Source: Candidatus Falkowiibacteriota bacterium (GTDB taxonomy: Bacteria; Patescibacteriota; Patescibacteriia; Patescibacteriales; UBA12465). Taken from it: a stretch of DNA of 52,800 bases. Numbering within the stretch: the first letter of the stretch is position 1; each line of letters opens with the position of its first letter. The stretch spans positions 1 to 52,800 of the forward strand of contig CAINDR010000021.1 in assembly GCA_903847415.1 (NCBI GenBank). Reading direction: 5' to 3'. The notes under the pieces are model-generated. The model was not told where the DNA came from and ran no database searches. It was given only the letters and a program-made list of their open reading frames with translations. The position numbers and the translations under genes are program-made. Below, one piece after another: positions 36,273-48,869 of this stretch.

Positions 36273-37787
36273 ATGTCAACTAAGGACTTTATTATCGAAC
36301 AACTGAAGACGGAAATTTCCGGATTTAAGGCTGAAATTAGTGAGAAATCAGTCGGAAGAGTTTTGAAGATTTCTGACGGCATCGCTCTTGTTTCTGGTTT
36401 ATCAGAAGCAATGATGTCTGAAATTTTAATTTTTAAAACCGCTCATGGTGATGTTTCCGGTGTGGCTTTGAATTTAGAGGAGAATCTCGTTGGTGCCATT
36501 ATTTTGGGCGAATTCACTCACATTAAAGAAGGTGATGAAGTTTTGGCGACAAAGCGTATTTTGGAAGTGCCAGTTGGTGAAGCTTTGGTTGGTCGTGTGG
36601 TTGATCCTCTTGGTGAACCAGTCGATGGCAAGGGAAAAATTGAAGCTAGTAAGTTCTATCCAGTAGAAAAGATTGCTCCTGGTGTTATTACCCGCGCTTC
36701 CGTTAATCAACCAGTCCAGACGGGTATCAAATCTATTGATGCGATGATTCCGATTGGTCGTGGTCAACGCGAATTGATTATCGGTGATCGTCAGTTGGGA
36801 AAAACCGCAATTGCGATTGATACAATCATCAACCAGAAAGGACAAAACATGAAATGTGTTTACGTTGCCATTGGTCAGAAAGAATCGAAAATTGCTGGCA
36901 TTGTTGCCAAACTTGAAGAAGCGGGCGCAATGGAATACACCACAATCGTTTTAGCTGGTGCTTCCTCTCCAGCTTCATTGCTTTACATTGCTCCATATGC
37001 TGGCTGTGCCATGGCTGAATATTTCTTAGATAAAGGTGAAGATGTTTTAATCGTTTACGATGATTTGTCTAAACATGCTGTTTCTTATCGCGAAATTTCA
37101 CTTTTACTCCGCCGCCCACCAGGTCGCGAAGCTTATCCTGGTGATGTTTTTTACCTCCATTCTCGTTTACTCGAGCGTGCTTGTAAATTAAATTCTGATT
37201 TTGGTGGAGGTTCAATTACTGCTTTACCAATCATTGAAACTCAGGCCGGAGATTTATCTGCCTATATTCCAACTAACGTGATTTCCATTACTGATGGTCA
37301 AATCTTCTTAGAGCCAGAATTATTCTATAAGGGAAATCGTCCAGCAGTTAACGCCGGGTTATCAGTTTCTCGCGTTGGATCTTCTGCTCAGATTAAGGCG
37401 ATGAAAAAAGTGGCCGGAAAAATGCGTCTTGAAGCAGCTCAATATCGGGAACTCGCTGGTTTTGCTCAATTTGGCTCTGATCTCGATGAAGATACCAGAA
37501 AGAAATTGGAACGCGGCAAGAGATTATATGAAATTTTAAAGCAAGATCAATATCAACCATTGGCAGTAGCCAAGCAGGTTTTGATTTACTGGTCTTTATT
37601 GGGCGGTCATTTGGATGATATCGCTGTTGAAGATATTCGCACTTTTGAAGCTGGTTTGTATAAATACGCCGATACCAATGATGAAGTACTCAAATTAATT
37701 ACTGAAAAGAAGGAGTTGTCCGAAGAGATTGAAGAAAAAATGAAGACCCTTTTGAACGATTATAAGCTTGTTTATGGCCAAAACTAA
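36273..37787 (+). CDS. atpA: F0F1 ATP synthase subunit alpha
   Basis: [19 protein letters not shown]-loop; 504 aa. Confidence 0.98.
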   Translation: MSTKDFIIEQLKTEISGFKAEISEKSVGRVLKISDGIALVSGLSEAMMSEILIFKTAHGDVSGVALNLEENLVGAIILGEFTHIKEGDEVLATKRILEVPVGEALVGRVVDPLGEPVDGKGKIEASKFYPVEKIAPGVITRASVNQPVQTGIKSIDAMIPIGRGQRELIIGDRQLGKTAIAIDTIINQKGQNMKCVYVAIGQKESKIAGIVAKLEEAGAMEYTTIVLAGASSPASLLYIAPYAGCAMAEYFLDKGEDVLIVYDDLSKHAVSYREISLLLRRPPGREAYPGDVFYLHSRLLERACKLNSDFGGGSITALPIIETQAGDLSAYIPTNVISITDGQIFLEPELFYKGNRPAVNAGLSVSRVGSSAQIKAMKKVAGKMRLEAAQYRELAGFAQFGSDLDEDTRKKLERGKRLYEILKQDQYQPLAVAKQVLIYWSLLGGHLDDIAVEDIRTFEAGLYKYADTNDEVLKLITEKKELSEEIEEKMKTLLNDYKLVYGQN

Positions 37788-38724
37788 GGAGATATCCCGC
37801 CGCATTAAATCTGTTGCTAACACTAAAAAGATTACCAGAGCAATGGAAATGGTCGCCGCGGCTAAAATGAGAAAAGCATTAGAAGCGGTTTTGAAAACTC
37901 GCACTTACGCAAATTTAAGTTGGGAGACAGTTTTGCGTTTGGCTAAGTTATCTCAGGCACAAAGTGAACCACTTCATCGTTTATTGACGAAGAGAAAAAA
38001 AATTAACCGCGTTGCAATTATCGTTATTACCTCTAATCGCGGTCTTTGCGGTGGTTTTAACTCCGCCTTGATTGCAAAAATAAAAGAATCCATTGTTCGT
38101 CATCCAGTTAAAACTGATTTTATTTTAGTTGGACGCAAGGGAACTCCTTTGTATGGATTACCAAACACAGAGGTGGCCGCTGAATTTTCCAAAGAAGACA
38201 TTTTAACCAGCATTTCGGAGATAGCTCCAATTGGTAAAATGGCTGCTAGCGATTACTTGAGTCGTAAGTATGATAAAGTTCTGGTTGCTTATACAGATTT
38301 TATTAGTGCTAGTAGTCAAATAGCTCGAGTGAAGCAAATTTTACCAGTTGATTTGAATGTTGATGAATATCTTGGGGTGGCGAGTTCAAACCCAAAGATT
38401 GGTGTTACCAAGGAAATGATCACCGAGAAGAGCAACGAGCATTTAGCAGTTGAACAAGGAAAATATGAATTTGTTTTTGAGCCAAGTCCGAGAGCGGTAT
38501 TAGACAAAATCATTCCTCGTCTTTTAGAAATTCAGTTATATCAAGCATTTTTAGAATCAAATGCTTCTGAGCACAGCGCCCGAATGAGTGCAATGCATCA
38601 GGCAACTGAAGCAGCAAGTGATATGGTTGCAGAGTTAACTTTATTTTATAACAAAGCGCGTCAAGCTGGTATTACCGCCGAGATTGCAGAAATCAGCGCG
38701 GGCGCAAACGCTCTTGCCGAATAA
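37774..38724 (+). CDS. atpG: F0F1 ATP synthase subunit gamma
   Basis: [35 protein letters not shown] at 37774 preferred over the upstream TTG. Confidence 0.96.
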   Translation: MAKTKEISRRIKSVANTKKITRAMEMVAAAKMRKALEAVLKTRTYANLSWETVLRLAKLSQAQSEPLHRLLTKRKKINRVAIIVITSNRGLCGGFNSALIAKIKESIVRHPVKTDFILVGRKGTPLYGLPNTEVAAEFSKEDILTSISEIAPIGKMAASDYLSRKYDKVLVAYTDFISASSQIARVKQILPVDLNVDEYLGVASSNPKIGVTKEMITEKSNEHLAVEQGKYEFVFEPSPRAVLDKIIPRLLEIQLYQAFLESNASEHSARMSAMHQATEAASDMVAELTLFYNKARQAGITAEIAEISAGANALAE

Positions 38725-38747
38725 TTTTTAAGGATAAAAATAATTAA

Positions 38748-40142
<1,395 letters not shown>

Positions 40143-40145
40143 GCT

Positions 40146-40592
40146 ATGTCTGAAAATAAAAGTATTAAATTTGAAATTGTGACACCAGAAAGAGTTCTTT
40201 TGAAAGAACAAATTTTGTCTGTCAGCGTCCCAACAACCAGTGGCGAGGTAACAATTTTACCAGACCACATCCCTTTGATATCTATTTTAAAGCCAGGTGT
40301 ATTGGAAATTCATTTAGTAAACGGGGAAATTTCTCTGATGTCTGTTTCTGGTGGTTTTTTGGAAGTCTTAAAAAACAAGATTGTGATTCTTGCTGATACT
40401 GCTGAAAAAGCGGAAGAATTAGATGAAGAAAGAATCAAAAATGCTCGCTTGAAAGCTGAAGAAATGCGAACGAGTGAGAAGTTTAAGGATGATGTTGAGT
40501 TTGCCGATTTGGCAGTTCGCCTAGAAAAAGAATTAGCCCGTGAACATACTTTGAATAAGTGGCGTAAATTGAAAGGATTTAAAAAAGAATAA
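40146..40592 (+). CDS. atpC: F0F1 ATP synthase subunit epsilon
   Basis: FEIVTPERVLLKEQILSVSVPTTSGEVTILPDHIPLIS. Confidence 0.95.
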   Translation: MSENKSIKFEIVTPERVLLKEQILSVSVPTTSGEVTILPDHIPLISILKPGVLEIHLVNGEISLMSVSGGFLEVLKNKIVILADTAEKAEELDEERIKNARLKAEEMRTSEKFKDDVEFADLAVRLEKELAREHTLNKWRKLKGFKKE

Positions 40593-40678
40593 ATTTTTTC
40601 AAAATTAATTATTGACAGTTATGTTTTTTTAGTGTTAACTAAAGACTTCAGCTGTTTAACAATTTAAAAATTATCAAT

Positions 40679-42262
40679 ATGAAAGATTTTTTACCAGAAA
40701 TCAGTTTATTGCCTAGCTTAGAGGCTTATACGACTAAAAGTTACGAAACTTTTAGCTTAAAAGACGAAAGATTCTTCAAAATGACCATGCTAAAAATGGC
40801 TCATTTTATCTCAACTAGAAATGATCGAATTGACGATTTAAAGTCTACCGAGATTTTAGAGGCCTTAGAGATAAAAAAGAATTTTTTTCCATACGAAACT
40901 CCATATTTGGTTCTTTGTGTGGATGGAAGGTTGATGCAGAAGGTTTTTGCTTGTCTTCATGGCAAGGCTTTTTCAGCTCCTGCCGGTGATGTTAAATCTG
41001 ATTTTTTGCCGGTTAGAGGAAGTGAAAAACTTTTTCTTAAAAAGGGTCGATTCTCAGAGATGCTTCAAGAGGCTCATCAAAAACAAAATGGTCTTTTTCA
41101 TCTAGTTTTTGATAGTCATCTTCACTGTGCAGCCGGGAAAATTGCTGCCGAAGATTGTCATTGTGGTCCAGTTTCCGATGAGGGATTATTTGATGATGTG
41201 GTGAAAAAAATTGCTAAAAAACAAGCAGTTTTGGAATTTTGTCAAAAAGAATTTCCCAATGATGAAGTTTTTGTTTCTCAAACCTCTTTTAATCCTAGCG
41301 ATGGCTTTTTGTTTGTTGGTTTAGAAAAAACAGAATGTCTAGAATTAGCCAAAGGATCTTACACAAATGAGCTTCTGATGGAGTTGGTGGATAAAAATTT
41401 GATTATTTCGACCGCCAAAGAATCTGAGAAATTTCAGAAATTATTGCAAAATCATTTTTTTGATTGTGATTATCGCAATGATTATCGAAAATCAACAATT
41501 AATTTCTGGAAGAATTTTACCGAAATGTCTGAAATTTTACTTCCTCATTTTGAAGAAAAAATTAGAAGCGTTCTTGGTTTTAATAACGAAAAAAGAATCA
41601 AACAGTTGGCTGCTCTTTTAGCTGCTAACACCTTCAATGGTTATTTGCATAATCATCAAGCCGATGGATCTTTAAAGGAATATCCTTATAAAGACCACAA
41701 AGAAAGCGTTATTTCAGTTACTCTTTCGGAAAAGGGTCCATTTTCTGGGGCAGAATCTTTCTTCGTTTATCCAGGAAACAAAATGGTTTCCAGTGGTATT
41801 AAATTAGGTCGCACCTTGGTGATTAAGAATCGAAGTAACGGCAACATGTCACCACTAGAAATAGAAGCTGTTGATCATATTTTTGGGAATCAATTCGCTG
41901 ATTATGCAAAGGCACCAGTTCCAGTAGTTTTTTTTCAAAGAACTAGGAAAGAAATTTCTTTAGAAGAGAAGGAAAAATTACAGGGAATTAACTGGACTGA
42001 TTTAGTGGATAGTCAATGGTTTGATTGGAGTGATCAAGATTTCTCTTCTTATTTAGAAGAAAAACTTCCTGACGTGTCGATGAATATCTTCAATGCCATG
42101 AATGAACTTCGAAAAATGGCTATTGAGCTTTATGAACCAGGTCAACCATCTTCAGATGATTTTCTAGCTGGTCGAATTATTCCTTTTTGGTTTCTTTCCG
42201 GACCAGATCGCGAAATAATCGCTCCAATACCATTTATAATGAATGGTTATCGAAAAGAATAG
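40679..42262 (+). CDS. Hypothetical protein with beta-carbonic-anhydrase-like Cys/His motifs
   Basis: CVDGR (C80) and HLHC (H147/C150) in the N-terminal third; remaining ~350 aa unrecognised. Confidence 0.5.
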   Translation: MKDFLPEISLLPSLEAYTTKSYETFSLKDERFFKMTMLKMAHFISTRNDRIDDLKSTEILEALEIKKNFFPYETPYLVLCVDGRLMQKVFACLHGKAFSAPAGDVKSDFLPVRGSEKLFLKKGRFSEMLQEAHQKQNGLFHLVFDSHLHCAAGKIAAEDCHCGPVSDEGLFDDVVKKIAKKQAVLEFCQKEFPNDEVFVSQTSFNPSDGFLFVGLEKTECLELAKGSYTNELLMELVDKNLIISTAKESEKFQKLLQNHFFDCDYRNDYRKSTINFWKNFTEMSEILLPHFEEKIRSVLGFNNEKRIKQLAALLAANTFNGYLHNHQADGSLKEYPYKDHKESVISVTLSEKGPFSGAESFFVYPGNKMVSSGIKLGRTLVIKNRSNGNMSPLEIEAVDHIFGNQFADYAKAPVPVVFFQRTRKEISLEEKEKLQGINWTDLVDSQWFDWSDQDFSSYLEEKLPDVSMNIFNAMNELRKMAIELYEPGQPSSDDFLAGRIIPFWFLSGPDREIIAPIPFIMNGYRKE

Positions 42263-42320
42263 TATTTCAAAAGCCCTTGAATTTTCAGGGGCTTGTTTTT
42301 TTATCCAAGACTATAGCCTT

Positions 42321-43112
42321 TTAAAATAGTAGACTAATTAATATTAAGAATCCAATCACAATCCGATACCAGCCAAAAGCCTGAAAGTCGTTCTTTTGAA
42401 TATATTTGATTAAGAATTTAATGCCGATAATTGCTGTGATAAATGAGGTTATAAAACCAACCATCCAGAGAGTCAACTGTTCTCCTGATAAGGCGCTAGG
42501 ATTTTTATAAATATCCAAAACTGTTGCCGCAAGCATCGTTGGAATTGCCAGTAAAAAAGAAAACTCAACAATCGTTTTTCGGTTAATTCCCAGACCCAAA
42601 CCGCCAATAATTGTTGCTGCAGATCTTGAGACACCAGGAATCATTGCTAAGGATTGAGCGACACCAAGAATAACCGCTTGGCGATAACTTATTTTTTCCA
42701 GTTCCATTGTTTCGGTTTTTGCATCAATTATTTTACTCTTTTTTGCGTGCCATTTTTCAAAGAAAATCAGTAATATTCCGCCGATTAGTAAGGATAAGGC
42801 AATTACCAATAAGCTTTCTAGTAAAAAGTTTTTAATAATTTTGTACATCACAAGACCGATAATAGCCGTTGGAATAAAGGCAGCTGCCAGTTTCCAAATA
42901 ATGGAAAAATTTTGCCAAAGACGTTTCCAATATAGAACAACAACTGCCAAAATTGCTCCAAGCTGAATTGAGATTTCAAAAGTCTTGAGAAACTCTGATG
43001 AAGGAATGCCCAGTATTTTTCCGGTAATAATTAGATGGGCGGTTGAAGAAATTGGTAGAAATTCTGTGATACCTTCAACGATTCCGAGAATAATGGATTG
43101 AATAATAGTCAT
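42321..43112 (-). CDS. uppP: Undecaprenyl-diphosphatase UppP/BacA
   Basis: GIVEGITEFLPISSTAHLI and AMIPGVSRSAATIIGGL. Confidence 0.96.
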   Translation of the reverse strand: MTIIQSIILGIVEGITEFLPISSTAHLIITGKILGIPSSEFLKTFEISIQLGAILAVVVLYWKRLWQNFSIIWKLAAAFIPTAIIGLVMYKIIKNFLLESLLVIALSLLIGGILLIFFEKWHAKKSKIIDAKTETMELEKISYRQAVILGVAQSLAMIPGVSRSAATIIGGLGLGINRKTIVEFSFLLAIPTMLAATVLDIYKNPSALSGEQLTLWMVGFITSFITAIIGIKFLIKYIQKNDFQAFGWYRIVIGFLILISLLF

Positions 43113-43221
43113 AAATTGAGATTATATTTTTTATTTTAGCGCACTCTTGTCAGCCTGGCTACTACTTGACAAAAATAAGAATAATTATAATATATATAAA
43201 CATTCCTTTAAAAATAAAATC

Positions 43222-43707
43222 ATGGTTCTAAAAAATGAATTAATAAGTAGGAGTTCCTATCTAGAGTTAGTGGGAGATATTTTTTTTAATCCACTTGCTT
43301 CTAATGACTTTTTGTTTTTACCAATTATTTCTGACCGAGAACATCTTCCAGAAAATATGAAGAATTTGGCGCGAATTTATCGAGTGATTCAAGAGGGCAG
43401 TTATCGAGAGTTAGCTCTTTCTTTGCAGGTCGGCTTTAATCAATTGTTTTTTAGCGAAGACAATCTCTTGTCCTCTTGTGTTGTAGATGCAAAAATCTTG
43501 CCGATTTATAAGACTGGCAATCGGATTTTTTTTCTTTTTAAAAGAAAAACTGGTAAGGCTTATTCGGTGGTCATCGCTAAAAAGATTTATTTTCGCAGTC
43601 TAGCAAAAGTGAACAAACTACCTTTTGGTGTTTGTTTGGATGTAAAAAATTTAGAAAATCAAGAAATTATTGCTTGTCAGGGAAATTTTTTAGCATTTCC
43701 TTGTTGA
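43222..43707 (+). CDS. Hypothetical protein
   Basis: ATG at 43222 preferred; no recognised motif. Confidence 0.5.
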   Translation: MVLKNELISRSSYLELVGDIFFNPLASNDFLFLPIISDREHLPENMKNLARIYRVIQEGSYRELALSLQVGFNQLFFSEDNLLSSCVVDAKILPIYKTGNRIFFLFKRKTGKAYSVVIAKKIYFRSLAKVNKLPFGVCLDVKNLENQEIIACQGNFLAFPC

Positions 43708-43709
43708 CC

Positions 43710-43740
43710 AAAACAGCTTTAAATTAAAGCTGTTTTTTTT
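43710..43740 (+). terminator. Rho-independent terminator
   Basis: AAAACAGCTTTAA ATTAAAGCTGTTTTTTTT. Confidence 0.75.
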
Positions 43741-43801
43741 GTTAACTATTTTCGCCAAAAACTTCTTTTTTTGTTATAATATTTATACTATTAGAAATTA
43801 T

Positions 43802-44305
43802 ATGAAAAAAATAAATAATTCAAAAAAATCTTCTAAAAAACCAGTTATTGTTGCAGTTTCTGGCTACTTTAATCCACTTCATGTTGGTCATCTGGATATG
43901 ATCGAGAAGGCCAAAAAACTTGGCGATAAATTAGTGGTAATTGTGAATAATGACAAACAAGTTGCTCTCAAGGGAAGGGTGCCTTTTATGTCCGAAAAAG
44001 ATCGTGTGAGAATTATTAAATCTTTGCGTGATGTTGATCAAGTTATTTTGGCAATTGATGATTATCAACTGCCGAGCGGGGAAGTGCCAGTGATTAAGTC
44101 ATTAGCAAAATTAAAACCAAATATTTTTGCCAATGGCGGTGATCGACACAGTGTTGTGAATGTTCCCGAATTTGAAGTTTGTCAAAAATATCAAATTAAA
44201 ATGGTTGATGGTCTTGGAAAAAAAATTAGAGCTAGTTCAGTGATGATTAAGGAGGCAGCAGAAAAAAAGATTGCTCTCGATAAAAAACTGGCTAAAAACA
44301 AATAA
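43802..44305 (+). CDS. Cytidylyltransferase-like nucleotidyltransferase (TagD/RfaE-like)
   Basis: VSGYFNPLHVGHLDMIEKAKKLGDKLVVIVNND; ATG at 43802. Confidence 0.88.
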   Translation: MKKINNSKKSSKKPVIVAVSGYFNPLHVGHLDMIEKAKKLGDKLVVIVNNDKQVALKGRVPFMSEKDRVRIIKSLRDVDQVILAIDDYQLPSGEVPVIKSLAKLKPNIFANGGDRHSVVNVPEFEVCQKYQIKMVDGLGKKIRASSVMIKEAAEKKIALDKKLAKNK

Positions 44306-45232
44306 ATGAATAAAATAAAAATAATTAAAATATTGGTATTTTTTGTGGTCGCAATTTTTTTGTTGATTTTTTCAGAAAGAATTTGGCAAAACCTTGAAAC
44401 CAAAGTGCCAACTGGCCTAGAATCTCGTTTAAATAATTTTTTTGGCAGAAAAACTATTTTAGAGCGTCAAGCTAAAAAAGAAGAAATTTCAGTTGCTGTT
44501 CTGGAGGGAAAAAATATTTCAGAAATTACTAGTCTTTTGGTCGCAAAAAAATTAGTCAATTCTGAGGATTTCTATCTTTTTGCCGGAAAAGCAAAAACCG
44601 ATTATCGTTTAATGAGCGATCTCCTTTGGCCAAAAGATTATTCCTTAACCTTCACGTTTCTAAAAGACAAACCAAAATACTATAGTTTAGAAGGATATCT
44701 TTTTCCGGATACTTATCGGTTTTTTTCCGATGCGCGTGCTGATGAAATTATTGTAAAAATGTTAGAAAATTTTGACAAAAAATTAACACCAAAAATGCGT
44801 GAAGATATTGCTGCGCAAGGGAGATCAATTTTTGAAATTGTGACCATGGCATCTTTAATTGAAAAGGAAGCGCCAATCAATTATGCAAGTGGCGAAAATC
44901 ATGACGCGAAAATCATTTCTGGTATTTTTTGGAATCGTTTAAAGAATGGACAAGCTCTGCAATCTTGCGCGACACTTGCTTATGTTCTTGGTGAAAACAA
45001 GCCTCAATACAGCGAAGCAGATACTAAAGTTAATTCGCCATTTAATACTTATTTGAACAAAGGATTACCACCAGCGCCAATTGCGAATCCGGGAATTTTG
45101 GCAATTGAAGCTGCTATTTATCCAATTGATAATGAGTATAATTATTTCCTCACTCCAGCCGGAACCAAGAAAATTATTTTTTCTCGAACTTATGAGGAGC
45201 ATTTAATTAATAAAAATAAGTATCTTGATTAA
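44306..45232 (+). CDS. mltG: Endolytic transglycosylase MltG
   Basis: LEGYLFPDTYRF, MASLIEKEAP, NTYLNKGLPPAPIANPG. Confidence 0.93.
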   Translation: MNKIKIIKILVFFVVAIFLLIFSERIWQNLETKVPTGLESRLNNFFGRKTILERQAKKEEISVAVLEGKNISEITSLLVAKKLVNSEDFYLFAGKAKTDYRLMSDLLWPKDYSLTFTFLKDKPKYYSLEGYLFPDTYRFFSDARADEIIVKMLENFDKKLTPKMREDIAAQGRSIFEIVTMASLIEKEAPINYASGENHDAKIISGIFWNRLKNGQALQSCATLAYVLGENKPQYSEADTKVNSPFNTYLNKGLPPAPIANPGILAIEAAIYPIDNEYNYFLTPAGTKKIIFSRTYEEHLINKNKYLD

Positions 45233-45236
45233 TCAT

Positions 45237-47492
45237 ATGTTTGAAGAACATCCATCATCAGAAGCGCTATCATCTTTAGTGGTTCAAGGCCCAGAGCCAG
45301 ACGATAAGCCGCAGACCATGAAAAAATTGTTCAGGTTTTTATTGATTGACGCAGTAATTTTAGTTGTTCTGGGTGCCGGAGTTTATGGTTATGGACAATA
45401 CAAAAAAAGACCAAAGGCTGTCGTCAAAGAAGCTCCAGCGGTAGTCCAGGAATATACGGGGCCAACAGAAGTGACTAATCAACTTGGAGAAAGCGCCAGC
45501 TCAACTGAGATTAAGGCCGGAGATTTTTTGATTGAGCAGGTTTCTTTTAAAAATTTTTATCAAGCCCCTGTCAGTAATTTTCAGGCAAATATTGATGATT
45601 ATCTTTTGCCAATTAATGTTAAAACAGAGGTGGTCAACTACTTTGATGTTTCTCGTAAATTAGATTTAAACCCGTTGCTTCCTAATTTGAATCAGGATGG
45701 TTTTGTAATCTTTGATAATCCTGATCCAAAAAATAATAAAGATTTTTATTCTTCTTATCTCTGGCTTCAAGGGAAGGGATTGCCTATCCTTGTTACTTCC
45801 GACCTTATTGCTCATCATTATCAAAATAACGTCAAACTTAGCTTTAAAGAACTAGAGGAGGATCTTTTTTATACTAGTCTGAATGAGATTAGTCAGGATT
45901 TGTATAATACCGCTCAAGCCCGTTATGAGGGACGCCTTGCTCAGGTTGGAAAAACAAATGATCGTTTACTTGAAGGGGAGCGCTTGGAATTAGCTTTTTT
46001 TGCGGTTGCACTTCAATTACTTCAGGTCCCAAACAAAGATGGTGTTTTAGAGATAGTAATTTCTGACTACTTGAAGGATGATGTTGTTCGAGAACTGGAA
46101 TTAATTAGAGGGGCAAAAGTAGTTGCTAAATCGCCAGTTCTTTTATATACTCGCGATTATCGAGATTTTAATATTCCCGGAGAATATCGAGGGAATGTTC
46201 GTTTGAATAATTTTTATTTAACTGCTAAATGGCTAAATTCTGTTTTCCCTTTATATTATCAAGGAAAAGATTGCCCAGAGTGTCAACTGGATGAGGTTGA
46301 TTGGCATGTTAACTTAACCGCCGCTTCTTTAATCGCTCATGATTTTTATCAGAGCTATAAGATTAAAAATCAGTGGGCAAGAGTTTATAAGACCCTCACT
46401 TTTTTCAAGGGCTTGAGAGAGGACTTAACTTATCTTGATTATCAAAAAGTTTTAGAATCATCTTTTGGACCGGATTATAATTTAGAGTTTGAGTTAGCGG
46501 GGGAGAATCCACAATCTGATCAAAATTTTAATAAATTACGGAGTAATCTACTCGCTTTAAGTTTTCCAGAGTGGTCAGGTGGTTTTAGTCGGACTAATGA
46601 AAAAATGAGACCACAAATTGGTTTTAGAATTTTAGCTGATTTTTACTCTGCTAATGATTTTTTGGCTTCGGAGTTAACTGCTCCAAAAGTCGGAGCCTAT
46701 GAAGGGTCTGGAGATGTTGATTCTTTGTGTTCCGGTTCTATTCGTTGTCGTTTATTACCATTAGATTTAGTAAATTTAATTTTTTCTTTCCCCGATCCTA
46801 GTTGGATTGCCAATACTAGTTACAAGGGATTTAAAGAACAGTTTTTACTAATTAAGGAGACCTTAAATAAGTTTCCTTCCTGGCAAACTAATCATTATTA
46901 CACCAATTTGAACACTTTGAAAAACTTTTTAGAAGCTTCTCGTGATAATTTACCAATTTTTGGCCGCAATGATTCTTGGCGCAAACGGGAAATTGATTTA
47001 GCAAAAGCCCTGTGGTTAAATTTGCAATCTTCAGTAGATTCCGTTAAAGTATTGGAGATTAGCAATGCTTTGGGGCAAAAAAAAGACTTACAAGGACTTG
47101 ATTATTATTATCTTGAACCAAACCTAGCCTTGATTGATAGCATGATTGCGGACAACAAAATGCTTCTCGGGATGTATGATGTTTTAGAGGTAGATATTGA
47201 GGCACCGAGGGCCTACCAAAGACTTGAGGCATTGGGAAAAGATTTAGAATTCTTTCGCGCAATCATGATTAAGGAATTATCTGGACAAAAATTGGAAGTA
47301 ACTGATTCGGTGGATTTGGGAAATTTTGTGAACAAATATCAATTAACAGCAAATAATGGAAAATTTAGAGTAGGGTCGGCTAGTTTAAATTATAATTTTA
47401 ATCCACCAAAGTTTTTGTTATTAGTTTTTAAAACTGGTGATAAAAAAGCTTTGACTATTGGTCCGATTTTTTCTTATTCAGAAAGTCGTTAA
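45237..47492 (+). CDS. DUF3160 domain membrane-anchored protein
   Basis: N-terminal TM, GLPILVTSDLIAHHYQNNVKLSFKELEEDLFY; ~751 aa. Confidence 0.75.
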   Translation: MFEEHPSSEALSSLVVQGPEPDDKPQTMKKLFRFLLIDAVILVVLGAGVYGYGQYKKRPKAVVKEAPAVVQEYTGPTEVTNQLGESASSTEIKAGDFLIEQVSFKNFYQAPVSNFQANIDDYLLPINVKTEVVNYFDVSRKLDLNPLLPNLNQDGFVIFDNPDPKNNKDFYSSYLWLQGKGLPILVTSDLIAHHYQNNVKLSFKELEEDLFYTSLNEISQDLYNTAQARYEGRLAQVGKTNDRLLEGERLELAFFAVALQLLQVPNKDGVLEIVISDYLKDDVVRELELIRGAKVVAKSPVLLYTRDYRDFNIPGEYRGNVRLNNFYLTAKWLNSVFPLYYQGKDCPECQLDEVDWHVNLTAASLIAHDFYQSYKIKNQWARVYKTLTFFKGLREDLTYLDYQKVLESSFGPDYNLEFELAGENPQSDQNFNKLRSNLLALSFPEWSGGFSRTNEKMRPQIGFRILADFYSANDFLASELTAPKVGAYEGSGDVDSLCSGSIRCRLLPLDLVNLIFSFPDPSWIANTSYKGFKEQFLLIKETLNKFPSWQTNHYYTNLNTLKNFLEASRDNLPIFGRNDSWRKREIDLAKALWLNLQSSVDSVKVLEISNALGQKKDLQGLDYYYLEPNLALIDSMIADNKMLLGMYDVLEVDIEAPRAYQRLEALGKDLEFFRAIMIKELSGQKLEVTDSVDLGNFVNKYQLTANNGKFRVGSASLNYNFNPPKFLLLVFKTGDKKALTIGPIFSYSESR

Positions 47493-47495
47493 ACA

Positions 47496-48815
47496 ATGAA
47501 GAAAAACACTTACTACATTATCACAATTGGCTGTCAGATGAACAAGGCTGACAGTGAGCGCGTTGCTTCCTTCCTGGAAGAACGCGCTTTTCAGCTAGCA
47601 GCAAATTCAAAAGAAGCAGATTTAACAATCATCACCACCTGCGGTATTCGCCAGTCAGCAGAAGATCGAGCTTATGGTCTGGTTAACCAAATTAAAAAAG
47701 CAAATCCCACGGGGAGTTTGGTTATCACCGGGTGTTTGGCTAAAAGAAAAGATGTTATTCGTCGTTTAAAAAATCAAGTCGATCTTTTTTTGCCAATTAA
47801 TGAGCTACCAAATCTTTTTGAGTTGTTAAAGAAAAATAATTTTCAGGAAAAATTAAATGCAGATGAGTTGAGAGTGATTAATGGTGAAAAATATCTTTCA
47901 ATTATCCCTAAATACCATAGCCCCTACACAGCCTTTGTGCCAATTGGTAATGGATGTAACAATTTTTGTTCCTATTGCGTTGTCCCTTATGCTCGTGGTC
48001 GAGAAGTGTATCGACCAATTGAAGAGATTCTTTCCGAGGTTAAAGGCCTGCTGGCTCAAGGCTGTAAAGAAATTATTTTAATTGCTCAAAATGTAAATAG
48101 TTACCATAGTAGTGAAAAAAATTTTGCTGACTTACTTCGTTTAATCCTTCTTATTCCCGGAGAATTTTGGTTAAGATTTTCTTCGAGCCACCCCAAAGAT
48201 TTGGATGATGATTTAATTAATTTAATGTCTGAACCAAAAATTTGCCCACACCTTCACTTAGCCCTTCAAAGTGGCGATGATGAAATTTTAACGAAAATGA
48301 ATCGCAAGTATAGTGCCGATCATTTTCGTGAACTGATTAGAAAAGTGCGCGGAGTTCGTGCTGATTTAGCAGTAACGACAGATGTAATTGTTGGTTTTCC
48401 TGGTGAGACGAAAGAGCAGTTTGAAAATTCAGTGAAAATTTTTCAGGAGTTACAATTTGATTTTGCCTATATTTCTCGATATAGTCCTCGACCAGGAACA
48501 GTTTCCTCGCTTCTTGTAGATGATGTAAAAAGGGAAGAAAAAAAACGGCGCGAGGAAGTTTTAAGTAAAATTATTGAAGAAAGTAGTTTGAAAAAAAATC
48601 AACAATATTTAGGGAAAGAGATGGTTGTCCTGATTGATGGCGTTAATAAAAAAGGAAGATGTTATGGCAAGACAGCTAGTTTTAAGAATTTATGGCTTTT
48701 TGTGCAAGACCAAGAATTAGCAAAATCACTGTGCGGAAAATTTATCAAGGTCAAGATTGTTTCTGCTACTAGCTCTGGTTTAGAGGGGGAGTTAGTAATT
48801 GAGAATAATTTTTAA
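47496..48815 (+). CDS. miaB: tRNA methylthiotransferase MiaB
   Basis: IGCQMNKADSER, GCNNFCSYCVVPYARGRE radical SAM CxxxCxxC, TRAM-like C-terminus. Confidence 0.93.
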   Translation: MKKNTYYIITIGCQMNKADSERVASFLEERAFQLAANSKEADLTIITTCGIRQSAEDRAYGLVNQIKKANPTGSLVITGCLAKRKDVIRRLKNQVDLFLPINELPNLFELLKKNNFQEKLNADELRVINGEKYLSIIPKYHSPYTAFVPIGNGCNNFCSYCVVPYARGREVYRPIEEILSEVKGLLAQGCKEIILIAQNVNSYHSSEKNFADLLRLILLIPGEFWLRFSSSHPKDLDDDLINLMSEPKICPHLHLALQSGDDEILTKMNRKYSADHFRELIRKVRGVRADLAVTTDVIVGFPGETKEQFENSVKIFQELQFDFAYISRYSPRPGTVSSLLVDDVKREEKKRREEVLSKIIEESSLKKNQQYLGKEMVVLIDGVNKKGRCYGKTASFKNLWLFVQDQELAKSLCGKFIKVKIVSATSSGLEGELVIENNF

Positions 48816-48869
48816 ATAGTTTTTTTTGGCATCACCTTTTGTTTAATCACTTTAAAGATAATATTTTTT

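Noticed and set aside
36474-36845. 123-aa minus-strand ORF inside atpA
   Set aside because: Shadow ORF of a conserved gene; no independent support.
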